Below, one piece after another: positions 1 to 8,252 of a stretch of 26,713 nucleotides of DNA. Positions within the stretch are counted from its first letter, which is position 1, and each line of letters opens with the position of its first letter. Source of the DNA: an uncultured Ruminococcus sp. (GTDB lineage: Bacteria; Bacillota; Clostridia; Oscillospirales; CAG-272); assembly GCA_902783705.1 (NCBI GenBank), contig CACZSA010000087.1, positions 1-26,713 on the forward strand, in the 5' to 3' direction. The notes below the pieces were generated by a model, which made no database searches, was not told the origin of the DNA, and saw nothing but the letters and a program-made list of their open reading frames with translations. A program made the position numbers and the translations under genes.

Positions 1-2687
1 AATCCGAGTGGTGGGCACTCCGTCAGATCTGGGACAAGGGGCTGCTCTACAAGGGCTTCAAGATCGTCCCGTACTGCCCCCGCTGCGGCACGCCGCTCTC
101 CGCGCAGGAGGTCGCCCAGGGCTACAAGACCGTCAAGGAGCGCTCCGCCGTCGTCCGCTTCAAGGTCCGGGGCGAGGACGCGTATTTCCTCGCGTGGACC
201 ACGACGCCGTGGACCCTGCCGTCCAACGTCGCGCTCTGCGTCAATCCGGATGAGACCTACGTGAAAGTCAAGGCCGCCGACGGGTACACGTACTACATGG
301 CGAAGGCCCTCTGCGACACCGTTCTCGGCAGGCTCGCGAAGGACGGCGCCCCGGCCTATGAGATCCTCGGGGAGATGCCCGGCTCCGCGCTCGAATACCG
401 CGAATACGAGCCGCTCTGGGCCTGCACCGCGGAATGCGCCGCGAAGCAGAAGAAAAAGGGACATTATGTCACCTGCGACGGCTACGTCACGATGGGCGAC
501 GGCACCGGCATCGTCCACATCGCGCCCGCGTTCGGCGAAGACGACTCCCGCGTCGGACGTCGGTACGATCTCCCGTTCGTACAGTTCGTCGACGGCGCCG
601 GCAATATGACCGCCGAAACGCCCTATGCCGGGATCTTCGTGAAGAAGGCCGACCCGGTCATCCTCACCGACCTCGAAAAGGAAGGGAAGCTCTTCTCCGC
701 GCCGAAGTTCGAGCACGACTACCCGCACTGCTGGCGCTGCGACACGCCCCTGATCTACTACGCCCGCGAATCGTGGTACATCAAGATGACCGCCGTCCGC
801 GACAACCTCATCAAGAACAACAATACCGTCAACTGGATCCCCGAGTCCATCGGCAAGGGCCGCTTCGGCGACTGGCTCGAGAATGTGCAGGACTGGGCGA
901 TCTCCCGCAACCGCTACTGGGGCACCCCGCTCAACATCTGGGAATGCTCCTGCGGATGCCGTCATGCCGTCGGCTCGATCGCGGAGCTCAAATCCATGTC
1001 GAAGAACTGCCCGGACGACATCGAGCTGCATCGCCCCTATATCAATTCCGTGACGCTCACCTGCCCGGAATGCGGCGGCGAGATGCACCGCGTCCCCGAG
1101 GTCATCGACTGCTGGTTCGACTCCGGCTCCATGCCCTTCGCGCAGCATCACTATCCCTTCGAGAACGAGGACAAGTTCAAGGCTCAGTTCCCGGCGGACT
1201 TCATCAGCGAAGCCGTTGACCAGACCCGCGGCTGGTTCTACTCCCTCATGGCGATCTCCACGCTCCTCTTCGACTGCTCGCCCTATAAGAACGTCATCGT
1301 CCTCGGGCACGTGCAGGATGAAAACGGACAGAAAATGTCGAAATCCAAGGGCAATGCGGTCGACCCGTTCGAAGCGCTCGAAACCTACGGCGCGGACGCG
1401 ATCCGGTGGTATTTCTACACCAACTCCGCTCCGTGGCTCCCGTCCCGCTTCTCCGGCAAGGCCGTTCAGGAGGGCCAGCGCAAGTTCCTCGGCACCCTCT
1501 GGAACACCTATGCCTTCTACGTCCTCTACGCGGATATCGACCAGTTCGATCCCACGAAATACAGCCTCTCCGACTGCCGACTCACGGTGATGGACCGCTA
1601 TATCCTCTCCGTCCTCAATTCCACCGTCAAGGCCGTCGACGGGCATCTTGAAAACTACCGCATCCCCGAGGCCGCGAAGGCGCTGTACGAGTGCGTCGAC
1701 GAGCTCTCGAACTGGTACGTCCGCCGTTCCCGCGAGCGTTACTGGGGCTCCGGCATGGACGACGACAAGATCGCCGCGTACATGACCCTCTGGACCGCGC
1801 TCGTCACGGTCGCGAAGGTCGCCGCGCCGTTCATCCCCTTCATGGCGGACGACATCTACCGCAACCTCGTCTGCTCCGTCGATCCCTCCGCGCCCGAATC
1901 CGTCCACCTCTGCGCCTATCCCGACGCCGACGAGAGCCGGATCGACAAGACGCTCGAGGAACAGATGAAGGCCGTCGTCGACATCGTGGTGCTCGGACGC
2001 GCGGCACGGAACGGCGCGAACCTCAAGAACCGTCAGCCGCTCTCCGCCCTCTATGTCCGCTCCGACGTCACGCCGGAGAAGAACCTCGCCGAAATCATCC
2101 GCGACGAGCTCAACGTCCGCGAGGTGAAATTCGTCGACGACATGAGCGCGCTCTCCTCCTACAGCTTCAAACCGAACCTCAAGACCGTCGGTCCGAAGTA
2201 CGGCAAGCTCCTCGGAAAGATCCGCGCGACCCTGCAGGACGACGCTTTCGACGGAAACGCCGCCATGGCACAGCTCCGCGAAAACGGCAAGCTCGCTTTC
2301 GACTTTGACGGCGCGCCCGTGGAGCTCGGCGAGGACGATCTCCTCATCGAAGTCAAGCAGAAGCCCGGATACTTCACCGTCTCCGAGAACAACGTCTCGG
2401 TCGCGCTGGATACGAACCTCACCGACGAGCTGATCGCCGAAGGCTATATCCGCGAGGTGATCTCCAAGGTCCAGACCATGCGCAAGGAAGCGGATTTCGT
2501 CGTCACCGACCACATCCGCGTCAGCGTGACGGGCAGCGAAAAGCTCGAAGCGCTCCTCACCGCCTCCGCCGACGAGATGAAATCCGCAACGCTCTGCGAC
2601 GAGCTCGTCTTTGAGTCCATCGAAGGGTACGCGAAAGACTGGGATATCAACGGCGAGGCCTGCACGGTTACCGTCGCGAAGATCTGA
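1..2687 (+). CDS. ileS: Isoleucyl-tRNA synthetase, 5'-truncated by window edge
   Basis: Class I aminoacyl-tRNA synthetase that charges tRNA-Ile in the cytoplasm. The reading frame is open from base 3, so the gene starts before the window; about 894 residues are present and roughly 140-150 are missing, including the HIGH motif (inferred from the usual length near 1040). Visible in order: the PYCPRCGTPLS segment, the CP1 editing domain with WTTTPWTLPSN and the GIVHIAPAFGEDD block, the catalytic segment WAISRNRYWGTPL, the KMSKS loop (bases 1332-1346), the anticodon-binding helical domain, and a C-terminus with KPNLKTVGPKYGKL. That C-terminus and the overall layout point to the eukaryote-like IleS2 class, which in other bacteria is often less sensitive to mupirocin (family knowledge, not shown here). 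It ends at TGA just before a terminator shared with the convergent gene. Confidence 0.97.
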   Translation, partial: SEWWALRQIWDKGLLYKGFKIVPYCPRCGTPLSAQEVAQGYKTVKERSAVVRFKVRGEDAYFLAWTTTPWTLPSNVALCVNPDETYVKVKAADGYTYYMAKALCDTVLGRLAKDGAPAYEILGEMPGSALEYREYEPLWACTAECAAKQKKKGHYVTCDGYVTMGDGTGIVHIAPAFGEDDSRVGRRYDLPFVQFVDGAGNMTAETPYAGIFVKKADPVILTDLEKEGKLFSAPKFEHDYPHCWRCDTPLIYYARESWYIKMTAVRDNLIKNNNTVNWIPESIGKGRFGDWLENVQDWAISRNRYWGTPLNIWECSCGCRHAVGSIAELKSMSKNCPDDIELHRPYINSVTLTCPECGGEMHRVPEVIDCWFDSGSMPFAQHHYPFENEDKFKAQFPADFISEAVDQTRGWFYSLMAISTLLFDCSPYKNVIVLGHVQDENGQKMSKSKGNAVDPFEALETYGADAIRWYFYTNSAPWLPSRFSGKAVQEGQRKFLGTLWNTYAFYVLYADIDQFDPTKYSLSDCRLTVMDRYILSVLNSTVKAVDGHLENYRIPEAAKALYECVDELSNWYVRRSRERYWGSGMDDDKIAAYMTLWTALVTVAKVAAPFIPFMADDIYRNLVCSVDPSAPESVHLCAYPDADESRIDKTLEEQMKAVVDIVVLGRAARNGANLKNRQPLSALYVRSDVTPEKNLAEIIRDELNVREVKFVDDMSALSSYSFKPNLKTVGPKYGKLLGKIRATLQDDAFDGNAAMAQLRENGKLAFDFDGAPVELGEDDLLIEVKQKPGYFTVSENNVSVALDTNLTDELIAEGYIREVISKVQTMRKEADFVVTDHIRVSVTGSEKLEALLTASADEMKSATLCDELVFESIEGYAKDWDINGEACTVTVAKI

Positions 2688-2701
2688 CATCCTGGCAGAA
2701 T

Positions 2702-2745
2702 AAAAAATCGCCCCTGGAATCCGTTTGGGATCCCGGGGGCTTTTT
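2702..2745. terminator. Bidirectional rho-independent terminator
   Basis: A GC-rich inverted repeat spans 2710-2740 (GCCCC...GGGGC ends, about 13 pairs with one mismatch, short loop). T5 follows on the plus strand at 2741-2745 and A6 precedes at 2702-2707, giving a T-tract on the minus strand too. It sits between the convergent ends of ileS (2687) and the solute-binding lipoprotein (2756), so it can end both transcripts. Confidence 0.85.
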
Positions 2746-2755
2746 CATATTCAGG

Positions 2756-4213
2756 TCACGGGAGCTCCTCGTACTTCTGCAAAACCTTCTCGAGCGCCTT
2801 GTTCATCGATTTCTGCATCCGCTGGAAGGTCGACGCCACCGTGTCGGAGCGGACGCCGTCCCGCACGAGGTCGTCGATCGAGCTGATGCCCGAGAGGTTC
2901 GCGTTGTACGCATAGCCGAAGTCGATGCTCAGACGGTCCGCGATGAGGTCGAGCATCTTCGTATCATCCTCGGTGCCGGAGAGCTTCGTCTTCATCGTCG
3001 TCTCAAAGAACGCCGGACGGACGTAGTTGAAATGCCGGCAGGAGAGGGCCTCCGTCACCGTGCCGATCATCGGCATTTCGGAGACGCAGGACACCGGGAT
3101 CCCCCAGTACACGTCCGTCGCGACGGTCATGTAGTCCTTCTGCAGCTCGTCGAGCTTCGGGGCGGGGAGGAATCCGTAGTGGATATCCGTGTCGCGGATC
3201 ACGTTGCAGACCTCGCGCAGGTTGCAGTAGCACATCAGCGAGAGTCCGTTCGCGAACATCTCCGAGCCGTAGCCCGTCTGATAGTAGCCGAAGTTGTCGA
3301 CGATCTTCTCCATCTTCTGGAGATAGAGGGAAGCGCGCTCCACGTCGAAGGAGATGACGGGCAGATTGTCCGCGTCCTTCGAGACCACCTCGATGCCGAG
3401 GGAGTTCTGGAGCGTGTAGAAAACCTCGTAGGATAGCCCATAGCGGTCGTTCGGTCCCATCTTTCCGTCGCCGTCGAGGTCCGCCGTGCCGAGCTCGGTC
3501 ATCGCGACCAGATCGTCGAGGTACCAGGTTCCCTCGTAGACCTTTTGATACGGCACCTCGATCCCGAGATCCGCCGCGATGTCCTTGTTGATGCAGAACA
3601 CGCGCATGTAATACAGGCAGTAGTACGAGAGATAGGACGACGCGACGTAGGACTTCTGCCCGACGCCGATCGTGTCGGTCGAGGCGATCCACCACGGCTG
3701 ATTGAAATTGAATTCCGGGACCGCTTTCAGGTTGTGGAAGTGTCCGGAGAGGGCGAGGCTGATCTGCTGTGTATCGACGCCGAAGGTGACCGCGTATTTT
3801 TCCTCGCCGCTGTTGACGATGCCCTTGATCGCGGTCGTCATCGCGTTGTCGTCGTTCGCGAGGTCCTCATAGGAGATCGCGACGTTGAAGCGGTCCTCGA
3901 CCGTGCGGGCGGCGTTGTACTGCGCGTCGTTGATGACCTCGCCGTTGACCTCCGAGGCGGTGACGGCGGTCGTGGTGCGGTTCGAGAGTCCGGCGATGAC
4001 GTAGGACGCGCCGCCGAAATCCGCCTCCCCGAGATCGTCGGGCGCGTAGGCCTCCTCCTCCGCCTCCGCCTCCTCGGGGATGACTTCCGCGGCGGGAGCG
4101 GTGGGATCGGATGCGGGAGCGGGCGTCTCGGTCTTGTCCTCGGCGCAGGAGGCGAGGAGCGGGGTGAGCATCAGGGCGGCGAGCAGGGCGGCGGTGATCC
4201 GGTGTTTCCTCAT
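2756..4213 (-). CDS. ABC-type extracellular solute-binding lipoprotein (paralogue 1)
   Basis: Predicted membrane-anchored substrate receptor for an ABC importer, probably of sugars. The start at 4213 is chosen over an in-frame GTG-type start at 4264 because it begins a signal peptide (MRKH, hydrophobic core, lipobox LASC, Cys at about residue 23) and has an AAAGGA ribosome binding site just upstream. An acidic, Pro/Ala-rich linker follows the lipid anchor. The mature part has the GEVINDAQYN block and the QPWW motif of Clostridia family-1-like binding proteins, and an EF-hand-like calcium loop, DLDGDGKMGPND, at about residues 245-256. Length about 485 aa, normal for the family. No permease or ATPase gene lies beside it, so it is an orphan receptor or one using a distant transporter. 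Paralogous to the protein at 5833-7305. Substrate unknown. Confidence 0.9.
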   Translation of the reverse strand: MRKHRITAALLAALMLTPLLASCAEDKTETPAPASDPTAPAAEVIPEEAEAEEEAYAPDDLGEADFGGASYVIAGLSNRTTTAVTASEVNGEVINDAQYNAARTVEDRFNVAISYEDLANDDNAMTTAIKGIVNSGEEKYAVTFGVDTQQISLALSGHFHNLKAVPEFNFNQPWWIASTDTIGVGQKSYVASSYLSYYCLYYMRVFCINKDIAADLGIEVPYQKVYEGTWYLDDLVAMTELGTADLDGDGKMGPNDRYGLSYEVFYTLQNSLGIEVVSKDADNLPVISFDVERASLYLQKMEKIVDNFGYYQTGYGSEMFANGLSLMCYCNLREVCNVIRDTDIHYGFLPAPKLDELQKDYMTVATDVYWGIPVSCVSEMPMIGTVTEALSCRHFNYVRPAFFETTMKTKLSGTEDDTKMLDLIADRLSIDFGYAYNANLSGISSIDDLVRDGVRSDTVASTFQRMQKSMNKALEKVLQKYEELP

Positions 4214-4287
4214 GGTCAGATCCTTTCCGGGCGGTGAGGACGATCCGGTCCGCGCCCTTTGCAAATGATGTCGTGTTTACAGATTTT

Positions 4288-4316
4288 ATTATAGCACGAA
4301 ATCACCGATTCCGCAA
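4288..4316 (-). promoter_or_regulatory. Sigma-A type promoter for solute-binding lipoprotein 1
   Basis: Read on the minus strand: -35 TTGCGG (4311-4316), a 17-base spacer, -10 TATAAT (4288-4293), with TGC directly before the -10 (extended -10). It leaves a leader of about 70 bases before the start at 4213. The rest of the gap 4214-4374 holds only this promoter and an AAACCGCGGTTT palindrome (4364-4375) at the stop of the CPBP gene, with no clear terminator. Confidence 0.7.
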
Positions 4317-4374
4317 GCGAAAGGAATGACGAAAAAACACGGGCGGATTTGGGGAGGTTGACGGAAACCGCGGT

Positions 4375-5112
4375 TTATACCGAATCTGCGGACGTCCGGT
4401 TGATCTTTGGCGTCTCGACGCGGCGGGCGAGATAAAGGCAGTACACGATCGCCAAGACGACGAAGACGGCATGGGCGATCCAATTCAGGAACTTCGGGGC
4501 ATTCTCCGTGGAGAGCTTCGAGAATACGTCGGTCAGGCTGTGGGAGAGGATGCAGGGGAAAAGGCTCCCGCCCTTGTAAAATGCCATCGTGACGAGGAAG
4601 CCGTACGCAATGGCGAAGAGCATCTGCATAAGCGTTTCGAAAAGCGCGTGTCCGGTCAGCAGATTGCCGATGTGTCCGATCCCGAAGGTGACGGAGGAGA
4701 CGATCACGGCAGTCCTGACATCCCCGTCCTTCAGCATCGCCTTGAACAGGAAGCCCCGGAAGATCAGCTCCTCCGCGAATCCGACAAGCGCCATGGAGAC
4801 GACTGCATAAATCAGCCCGGGCAGCGGATAGTGCGGGGTGACGCCGGCCCAGAGATTGGCGCTCGCGACGATCCAGAGCGGGAGGAACCACAGCATCGCG
4901 CGATTATCTTTCGCCCAGCCCGCGAGACCGTAGTATTCGCCGCGCCCCAGAACGAGGACATAGACGAGCATCGCGGCACAGATCCCGATCAGACCGAGCA
5001 TCATGAAGGGGCTGTCGTCTCCGAGATTGCGCAGGGGAACCATAAGACCGCAGTAGAGAACGATCCAGAGGACCGCGCAGAGGATTTCATGCTTTTGAAC
5101 GAATTTTTTCAT
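4375..5112 (-). CDS. CPBP family intramembrane metalloprotease (CAAX protease/Abi type)
   Basis: Polytopic membrane protein of 245 aa with about seven hydrophobic segments. It carries the three CPBP signatures: EELIFRGF (EExxxR, residues 114-119), FGIGHIGN (FxxxH, His147), and HSLTD (HxxxD, His191 and Asp195), the residues thought to form the intramembrane metal site. Family members cleave prenylated proteins in eukaryotes; in bacteria they are linked to bacteriocin self-immunity, peptide processing or unknown roles, so no substrate is claimed. Its start ATG overlaps the stop of the upstream TetR gene by four bases (ATGA), so the two are translationally coupled and probably under control of that regulator. 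Confidence 0.88.
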   Translation of the reverse strand: MKKFVQKHEILCAVLWIVLYCGLMVPLRNLGDDSPFMMLGLIGICAAMLVYVLVLGRGEYYGLAGWAKDNRAMLWFLPLWIVASANLWAGVTPHYPLPGLIYAVVSMALVGFAEELIFRGFLFKAMLKDGDVRTAVIVSSVTFGIGHIGNLLTGHALFETLMQMLFAIAYGFLVTMAFYKGGSLFPCILSHSLTDVFSKLSTENAPKFLNWIAHAVFVVLAIVYCLYLARRVETPKINRTSADSV

Positions 5113-5681
5113 ACTGTCTCCTTCTTTCCGATGACGGCTGCCGCGCCTCTGAACGCAGTTTCGAGATGGCGCGCTGCCTCTTCTTCGTCAAATTCCAGAC
5201 TGTTGTTCGCGATCAGGCTCGCGTATCCGTGCGTGCAGAGCGCGGTGATCAGGAATACTTCTTTCGTCTTCTCAAGGCTCATCCCCAGCCCCTCCCGCAT
5301 GACGGAGAGGATGGGGAGGAGCTCTTCAGAGTCGATCATCTCCCCGAGATTGTTCTCCGTCACGTACCCGGACTGGAACAGGAACCGGAACAGCCGGGGC
5401 TCCTCGACGGCGAAGCGGATGTAGTTGAGCCCGATCCCGAGGACCGGATCGCATTCCGGCGGCGTGTTCAGAAGATACGCCGTGTGGAATCCGTCCGCGC
5501 GGGCATAGGCCGCTCTTTTGAGCTCCTCCATCGTGGCGAAGCTGTACAGAACCGGCTGCGTCGAGCAGGAAAGCTTCTCCGCGACGGCGCGCGCGTTGAG
5601 ATTCTCGTATCCTTTCTCCCGTATGACCTCCATCGCCGCGTCTGCGACCATGTCCTTTGTGATTCTGGCTTTCGGCGGCAT
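5109..5681 (-). CDS. TetR/AcrR family transcriptional regulator
   Basis: 190-aa regulator. Residues 1-50 form the TetR N-terminal helix-turn-helix (ITKDMVADAAMEVIREKGYE, then LNARAVAEKL and the VLYSFATMEELKRAAYA segment). The C-terminal two thirds is helical with RLFRFLFQSGY, typical of the ligand-binding/dimer domain in Clostridia members. Start 5681 has a strong AAAGGAG upstream. It is the first gene of an operon with the CPBP protease. A palindrome at 5708-5723 lies just downstream of the promoter's -10 element, the usual place for a self-repressing operator, so autorepression is a good inference. Ligand unknown. Confidence 0.9.
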   Translation of the reverse strand: MPPKARITKDMVADAAMEVIREKGYENLNARAVAEKLSCSTQPVLYSFATMEELKRAAYARADGFHTAYLLNTPPECDPVLGIGLNYIRFAVEEPRLFRFLFQSGYVTENNLGEMIDSEELLPILSVMREGLGMSLEKTKEVFLITALCTHGYASLIANNSLEFDEEEAARHLETAFRGAAAVIGKKETV

Positions 5682-5707
5682 GTGCTCTCATCTCCTTTAT
5701 AATAACA

Positions 5708-5723
5708 TTTGTTATGTAACAAA
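5708..5723. promoter_or_regulatory. Putative TetR operator palindrome
   Basis: TTTGTTA-TG-TAACAAA, a perfect dyad with 7-base arms and a 2-base centre. It is placed one base downstream of the -10 element on the minus strand, over the expected transcription start and ahead of the regulator's own gene. The location and symmetry suggest the binding site for the TetR protein encoded at 5109-5681. Inference only; no second copy was noticed in the window. Confidence 0.65.
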
Positions 5724-5724
5724 C

Positions 5725-5753
5725 ATTATACCACCGATCATCCCGTTTGTCAA
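5725..5753 (-). promoter_or_regulatory. Consensus sigma-A promoter of the tetR-CPBP operon
   Basis: Minus strand: -35 TTGACA (5748-5753), exactly 17 bases, -10 TATAAT (5725-5730). Both hexamers match the consensus exactly, which predicts a very strong promoter that would need repression; the palindrome immediately downstream fits that. Confidence 0.9.
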
Positions 5754-5772
5754 GAGATCAGCAGATTTCCGC

Positions 5773-5808
5773 AAAAATAGAGGAGACGCCTGTCTGGGGC
5801 GCCTCCTC
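5773..5808 (-). terminator. Rho-independent terminator of solute-binding lipoprotein 2
   Basis: Minus strand: an 11-pair stem (GAGGAGGCGCC with GGCGTCTCCTC, one G-T pair) and a 7-base loop, followed by TATTTTTG. It lies 25-60 bases after the stop at 5833 and just upstream of the next operon's promoter. Confidence 0.85.
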
Positions 5809-5832
5809 CGGTGAGATTTACGGTCGTATGAT

Positions 5833-7305
5833 TCAGTTGCCCTGAATCGCGGCGACCATCTTTTCGATCTGCTTGTTGATGACCTTGACGTTTTTCGCGA
5901 CTGTTGAGGCAAGGTCGCGGTTGTTCGAGGAGAACATCGAAGACACGAACCCGTCGCGGACCTGCGCGCAGAAGAGCGTGTCGCCGAGGTCGATGACGCG
6001 GGAGTTGAAGATCAGATCGAGCATCGCGATGCTTTCCTTGTCGCGCGCGTACTTGCCCTTGAGGGAGATATCGTAGTACGCCGGCGTGATGAGCTTCTTC
6101 GCCTGGTAGTTCGCCTCTTCGAGGACCGCGCCGACGAGTTCAAGGTTCTGATTCGTTTTCGGGATCATCGGCGGCATGTAGTAGCTGATCCGCGCGCAGT
6201 AGTTCTGCTGGTTCTCGTCGTACTTCGGATAGGGGATGATGCCGAAATCGGATTCCATCTCGCGCAGCGCCGCCACATAGAACAGGGAGCAGTCGAGGAA
6301 CAGGCTCTGGTTGGCGGAGAACATCGTGCGGTTTTCGGTCGGGACGTCGAGGTCTTCCGAAACGAGGAACCACGCGTTGTTGTCGTAGGTCATCGCGAAA
6401 ATCTTCTGGAAGACGGATTCAAACTTCTCGTCCGCCATCGTGAGGGTGGGCGTGCCGTTCTCGTCGAATTCCATGGACTTCACGCCCGCGCCGATCCAGA
6501 AGGACGGCAGGACCATCTTTCGTGCGGAGAGATAGCCGAACACATCCTCCCGGTCGCGCTCGCCGTTGCCGTTGGCGTCGAGCAGGACCGTTTCGCACAT
6601 GGCTTTCATCTTGTCCATGGTCCAGTTGCCCTCAAAGACGAGGGAATACGGATTCTCGAGGTTGTTCTGATCGACAAGCGCGGTCGAGAAGAGCATGACG
6701 TAGGTCAGATCGTGCGTCGAGATCGACAGATCGCCGATCGCCGCGTACCGGATCCCCGCGAGCGTCAGGGACTCGTTCGCGCCATGGTCCCACCACGGCT
6801 TCTCGAGGTCGATGTACGGGATATTCTCGTAGCCGAGCACATAGCCGCCTGAGAGAAGCCCGGTCGCGTCGACGCAGAAGACGTTTGCCACCTGGATCGC
6901 ATCGTCCCCGGCGGCGATGATCGGAGTGAGGGAATTGAGCGCCGGATAGCCCGTGGTCATCACATACTGTTCGACCGTCACGCCGAGGGTCTCGTTCACC
7001 TGATTGATCGCGTCGTACTGCGCGTCGTTCAGCACCTCTCCGGTGAGCTCTTCCATGACGATGGCGTTTTTCGCGTTCGGGTTGTCGACGACGCCGAAGG
7101 TGAAGGTCGCGCCGTCAAATTTCAGATCGGCGGGGAGATCGGGCGGGGCAAGCACGGGTTCCTCGGTCTCGGCGACGGTTTCCGCCTCTGCGGAGGGTTC
7201 CGCGGTAGTGTTCGCGGTATCGCCGTCTGCCGGATCTCCCGAACCGTTTGCGCAGGAGGCAAAGAGGAGCAGGGCGGCGAGCAGAAGAGTGAGCGTTCGT
7301 TTCAT
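5833..7305 (-). CDS. ABC-type extracellular solute-binding lipoprotein (paralogue 2)
   Basis: 490-aa lipoprotein. MKRT, a hydrophobic core and the lipobox FASC put the lipidated Cys at residue 18; an acidic Thr/Glu-rich linker follows. AAAGGAG precedes the ATG. The GEVLNDAQYD block (about 90-98) and EKPWW motif match the sister protein at 2756-4213, as does an EF-hand-like loop at residues 243-254 (D-A-N-G-N-G-E-R-D-R-E-D). Likely a substrate receptor of a carbohydrate-type ABC importer, held at the outer face of the membrane. No transporter subunits are adjacent. The gene follows the methyltransferase gene by 54 bases with no clear terminator between, so it may be partly co-transcribed. Substrate unknown. 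Confidence 0.9.
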   Translation of the reverse strand: MKRTLTLLLAALLLFASCANGSGDPADGDTANTTAEPSAEAETVAETEEPVLAPPDLPADLKFDGATFTFGVVDNPNAKNAIVMEELTGEVLNDAQYDAINQVNETLGVTVEQYVMTTGYPALNSLTPIIAAGDDAIQVANVFCVDATGLLSGGYVLGYENIPYIDLEKPWWDHGANESLTLAGIRYAAIGDLSISTHDLTYVMLFSTALVDQNNLENPYSLVFEGNWTMDKMKAMCETVLLDANGNGERDREDVFGYLSARKMVLPSFWIGAGVKSMEFDENGTPTLTMADEKFESVFQKIFAMTYDNNAWFLVSEDLDVPTENRTMFSANQSLFLDCSLFYVAALREMESDFGIIPYPKYDENQQNYCARISYYMPPMIPKTNQNLELVGAVLEEANYQAKKLITPAYYDISLKGKYARDKESIAMLDLIFNSRVIDLGDTLFCAQVRDGFVSSMFSSNNRDLASTVAKNVKVINKQIEKMVAAIQGN

Positions 7306-7359
7306 GGGTCTGACTCCTTTCGGGAATAATAGTATGTTGGATTGTAAAAACAGCTTGAT

Positions 7360-8067
7360 TCACTCCGCCGGGACGAGCAGCCACACGAGGCGGTGTCCCG
7401 CGCTGATGCGTTCGAGCTTGCGGAAACGTTCGGATCGCGGGCGCAGATCCTTCCGTCCGGCGACGGCGAGGACACCCTTCGGCGCGAGGACCGGGGCGAT
7501 GTTCCCGAGAAAGCGTTCGAGGGGAGCATCCACACCGCCCTCGGACTGCCACTCCGTCATGATCCCGTAGGGGAGATCGGCGAAGACAAAGTCGGCCTGT
7601 TCCGGCAGCTCGGGCGGTCCCGCGAGGATGTCGTGACGGAAGACGTTCACCCGCGGCGGCACTTCATCCAGGGCGGGCAGGATCCGCTCCGCCGCCTCGT
7701 CGTACTGCGCGATTCTCTCCGGCGGCGCGCCCCGTTCGATCAGGCGCAGTCGAGCCGCGTTCAGTCCCTCCCGCGAGAGCAGGGCTGTGTTGCACCGCGC
7801 GGCTTCCACACATTCCGGATCGACGTCGGACGCATAAAGCGATTCGATCTCCCGCTGCACGGCGAGTCCCATCACTGCGAGGCTGAACCCGCTCCCGCAG
7901 CAGGGATCGTACACGCGCATCCGTTCCCGTCCGACGAAGGCCCGCGCGCGTCCGAAGAGCTCGATCGTCAGCCGCACGGGAAAGCAGGGCATGCCCGTGA
8001 AGTGCTTGAGAACATTCCCGCTCGCGTAGCAGGAGTAGTCCTCCCGGTCCGCGTATCGGTACTGCAT
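7360..8067 (-). CDS. aviRa: AviRa-family 23S rRNA (guanine) methyltransferase
   Basis: 235-aa SAM-dependent methyltransferase. I place the start at ATG 8067 rather than TTG 8073 because the AGGAGG site is then 9 bases away instead of 3. The N-terminus YRYADR, then CFPVRLTIELF, the SAM-binding DPCCGSG (residues 54-60), ASDVDP, the ALLSREGL segment and the DLPYG motif (164-168) occur in the same order as in Streptomyces AviRa. AviRa methylates a guanine in domain V of 23S rRNA and gives resistance to orthosomycins such as avilamycin (established for the Streptomyces enzyme). Whether this homologue confers resistance or is a housekeeping modifier is not shown. It is divergent from a MATE efflux gene. 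Confidence 0.75.
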   Translation of the reverse strand: MQYRYADREDYSCYASGNVLKHFTGMPCFPVRLTIELFGRARAFVGRERMRVYDPCCGSGFSLAVMGLAVQREIESLYASDVDPECVEAARCNTALLSREGLNAARLRLIERGAPPERIAQYDEAAERILPALDEVPPRVNVFRHDILAGPPELPEQADFVFADLPYGIMTEWQSEGGVDAPLERFLGNIAPVLAPKGVLAVAGRKDLRPRSERFRKLERISAGHRLVWLLVPAE

Positions 8068-8111
8068 CGGCAATCGCCTCCTTCGCGCGGAATTGCTTCT
8101 TCTTATCCTGT

Positions 8112-8140
8112 ATTATAATGCATTCCGACGAAAAATGCAA
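8112..8140 (-). promoter_or_regulatory. Promoter of the AviRa-type methyltransferase
   Basis: Minus strand: -35 TTGCAT (8135-8140), 17-base spacer, -10 TATAAT (8112-8117), about 45 bases before the start at 8067. Its -35 is only 27 bases from that of the divergent pump promoter, so the two could influence each other. Confidence 0.8.
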
Positions 8141-8167
8141 TGCCCGCGCAAAATTTTCCTGCGCCTC

Positions 8168-8196
8168 TTGCAATCCGGGTGAGGGTGGCGTATAAT
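8168..8196 (+). promoter_or_regulatory. Promoter of the MATE pump and Nudix genes
   Basis: -35 TTGCAA (8168-8173), 17-base spacer, -10 TATAAT (8191-8196). The gene starts at 8253 with AGAAAGG upstream. Confidence 0.8.
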
Positions 8197-8252
8197 GGTA
8201 TCCGGTTGAATATGCGCATCGCCGGAAACCAAGACAGAAAGGTTATCCCCAC

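Noticed and set aside
8..253. Separate small gene at the left edge
   Set aside because: Frame 3 over the same bases gives the conserved IleRS sequence with PYCPRCGTPLS; this is the truncated 5' part of ileS.
4214..4264. 17-residue N-terminal extension of the first solute-binding protein
   Set aside because: The extension would put a charged stretch before the signal peptide, and a good ribosome binding site sits just before ATG 4213.
4364..4375. AAACCGCGGTTT as a terminator of the CPBP gene
   Set aside because: It is a loopless 12-base palindrome with no following T-tract on the minus strand.
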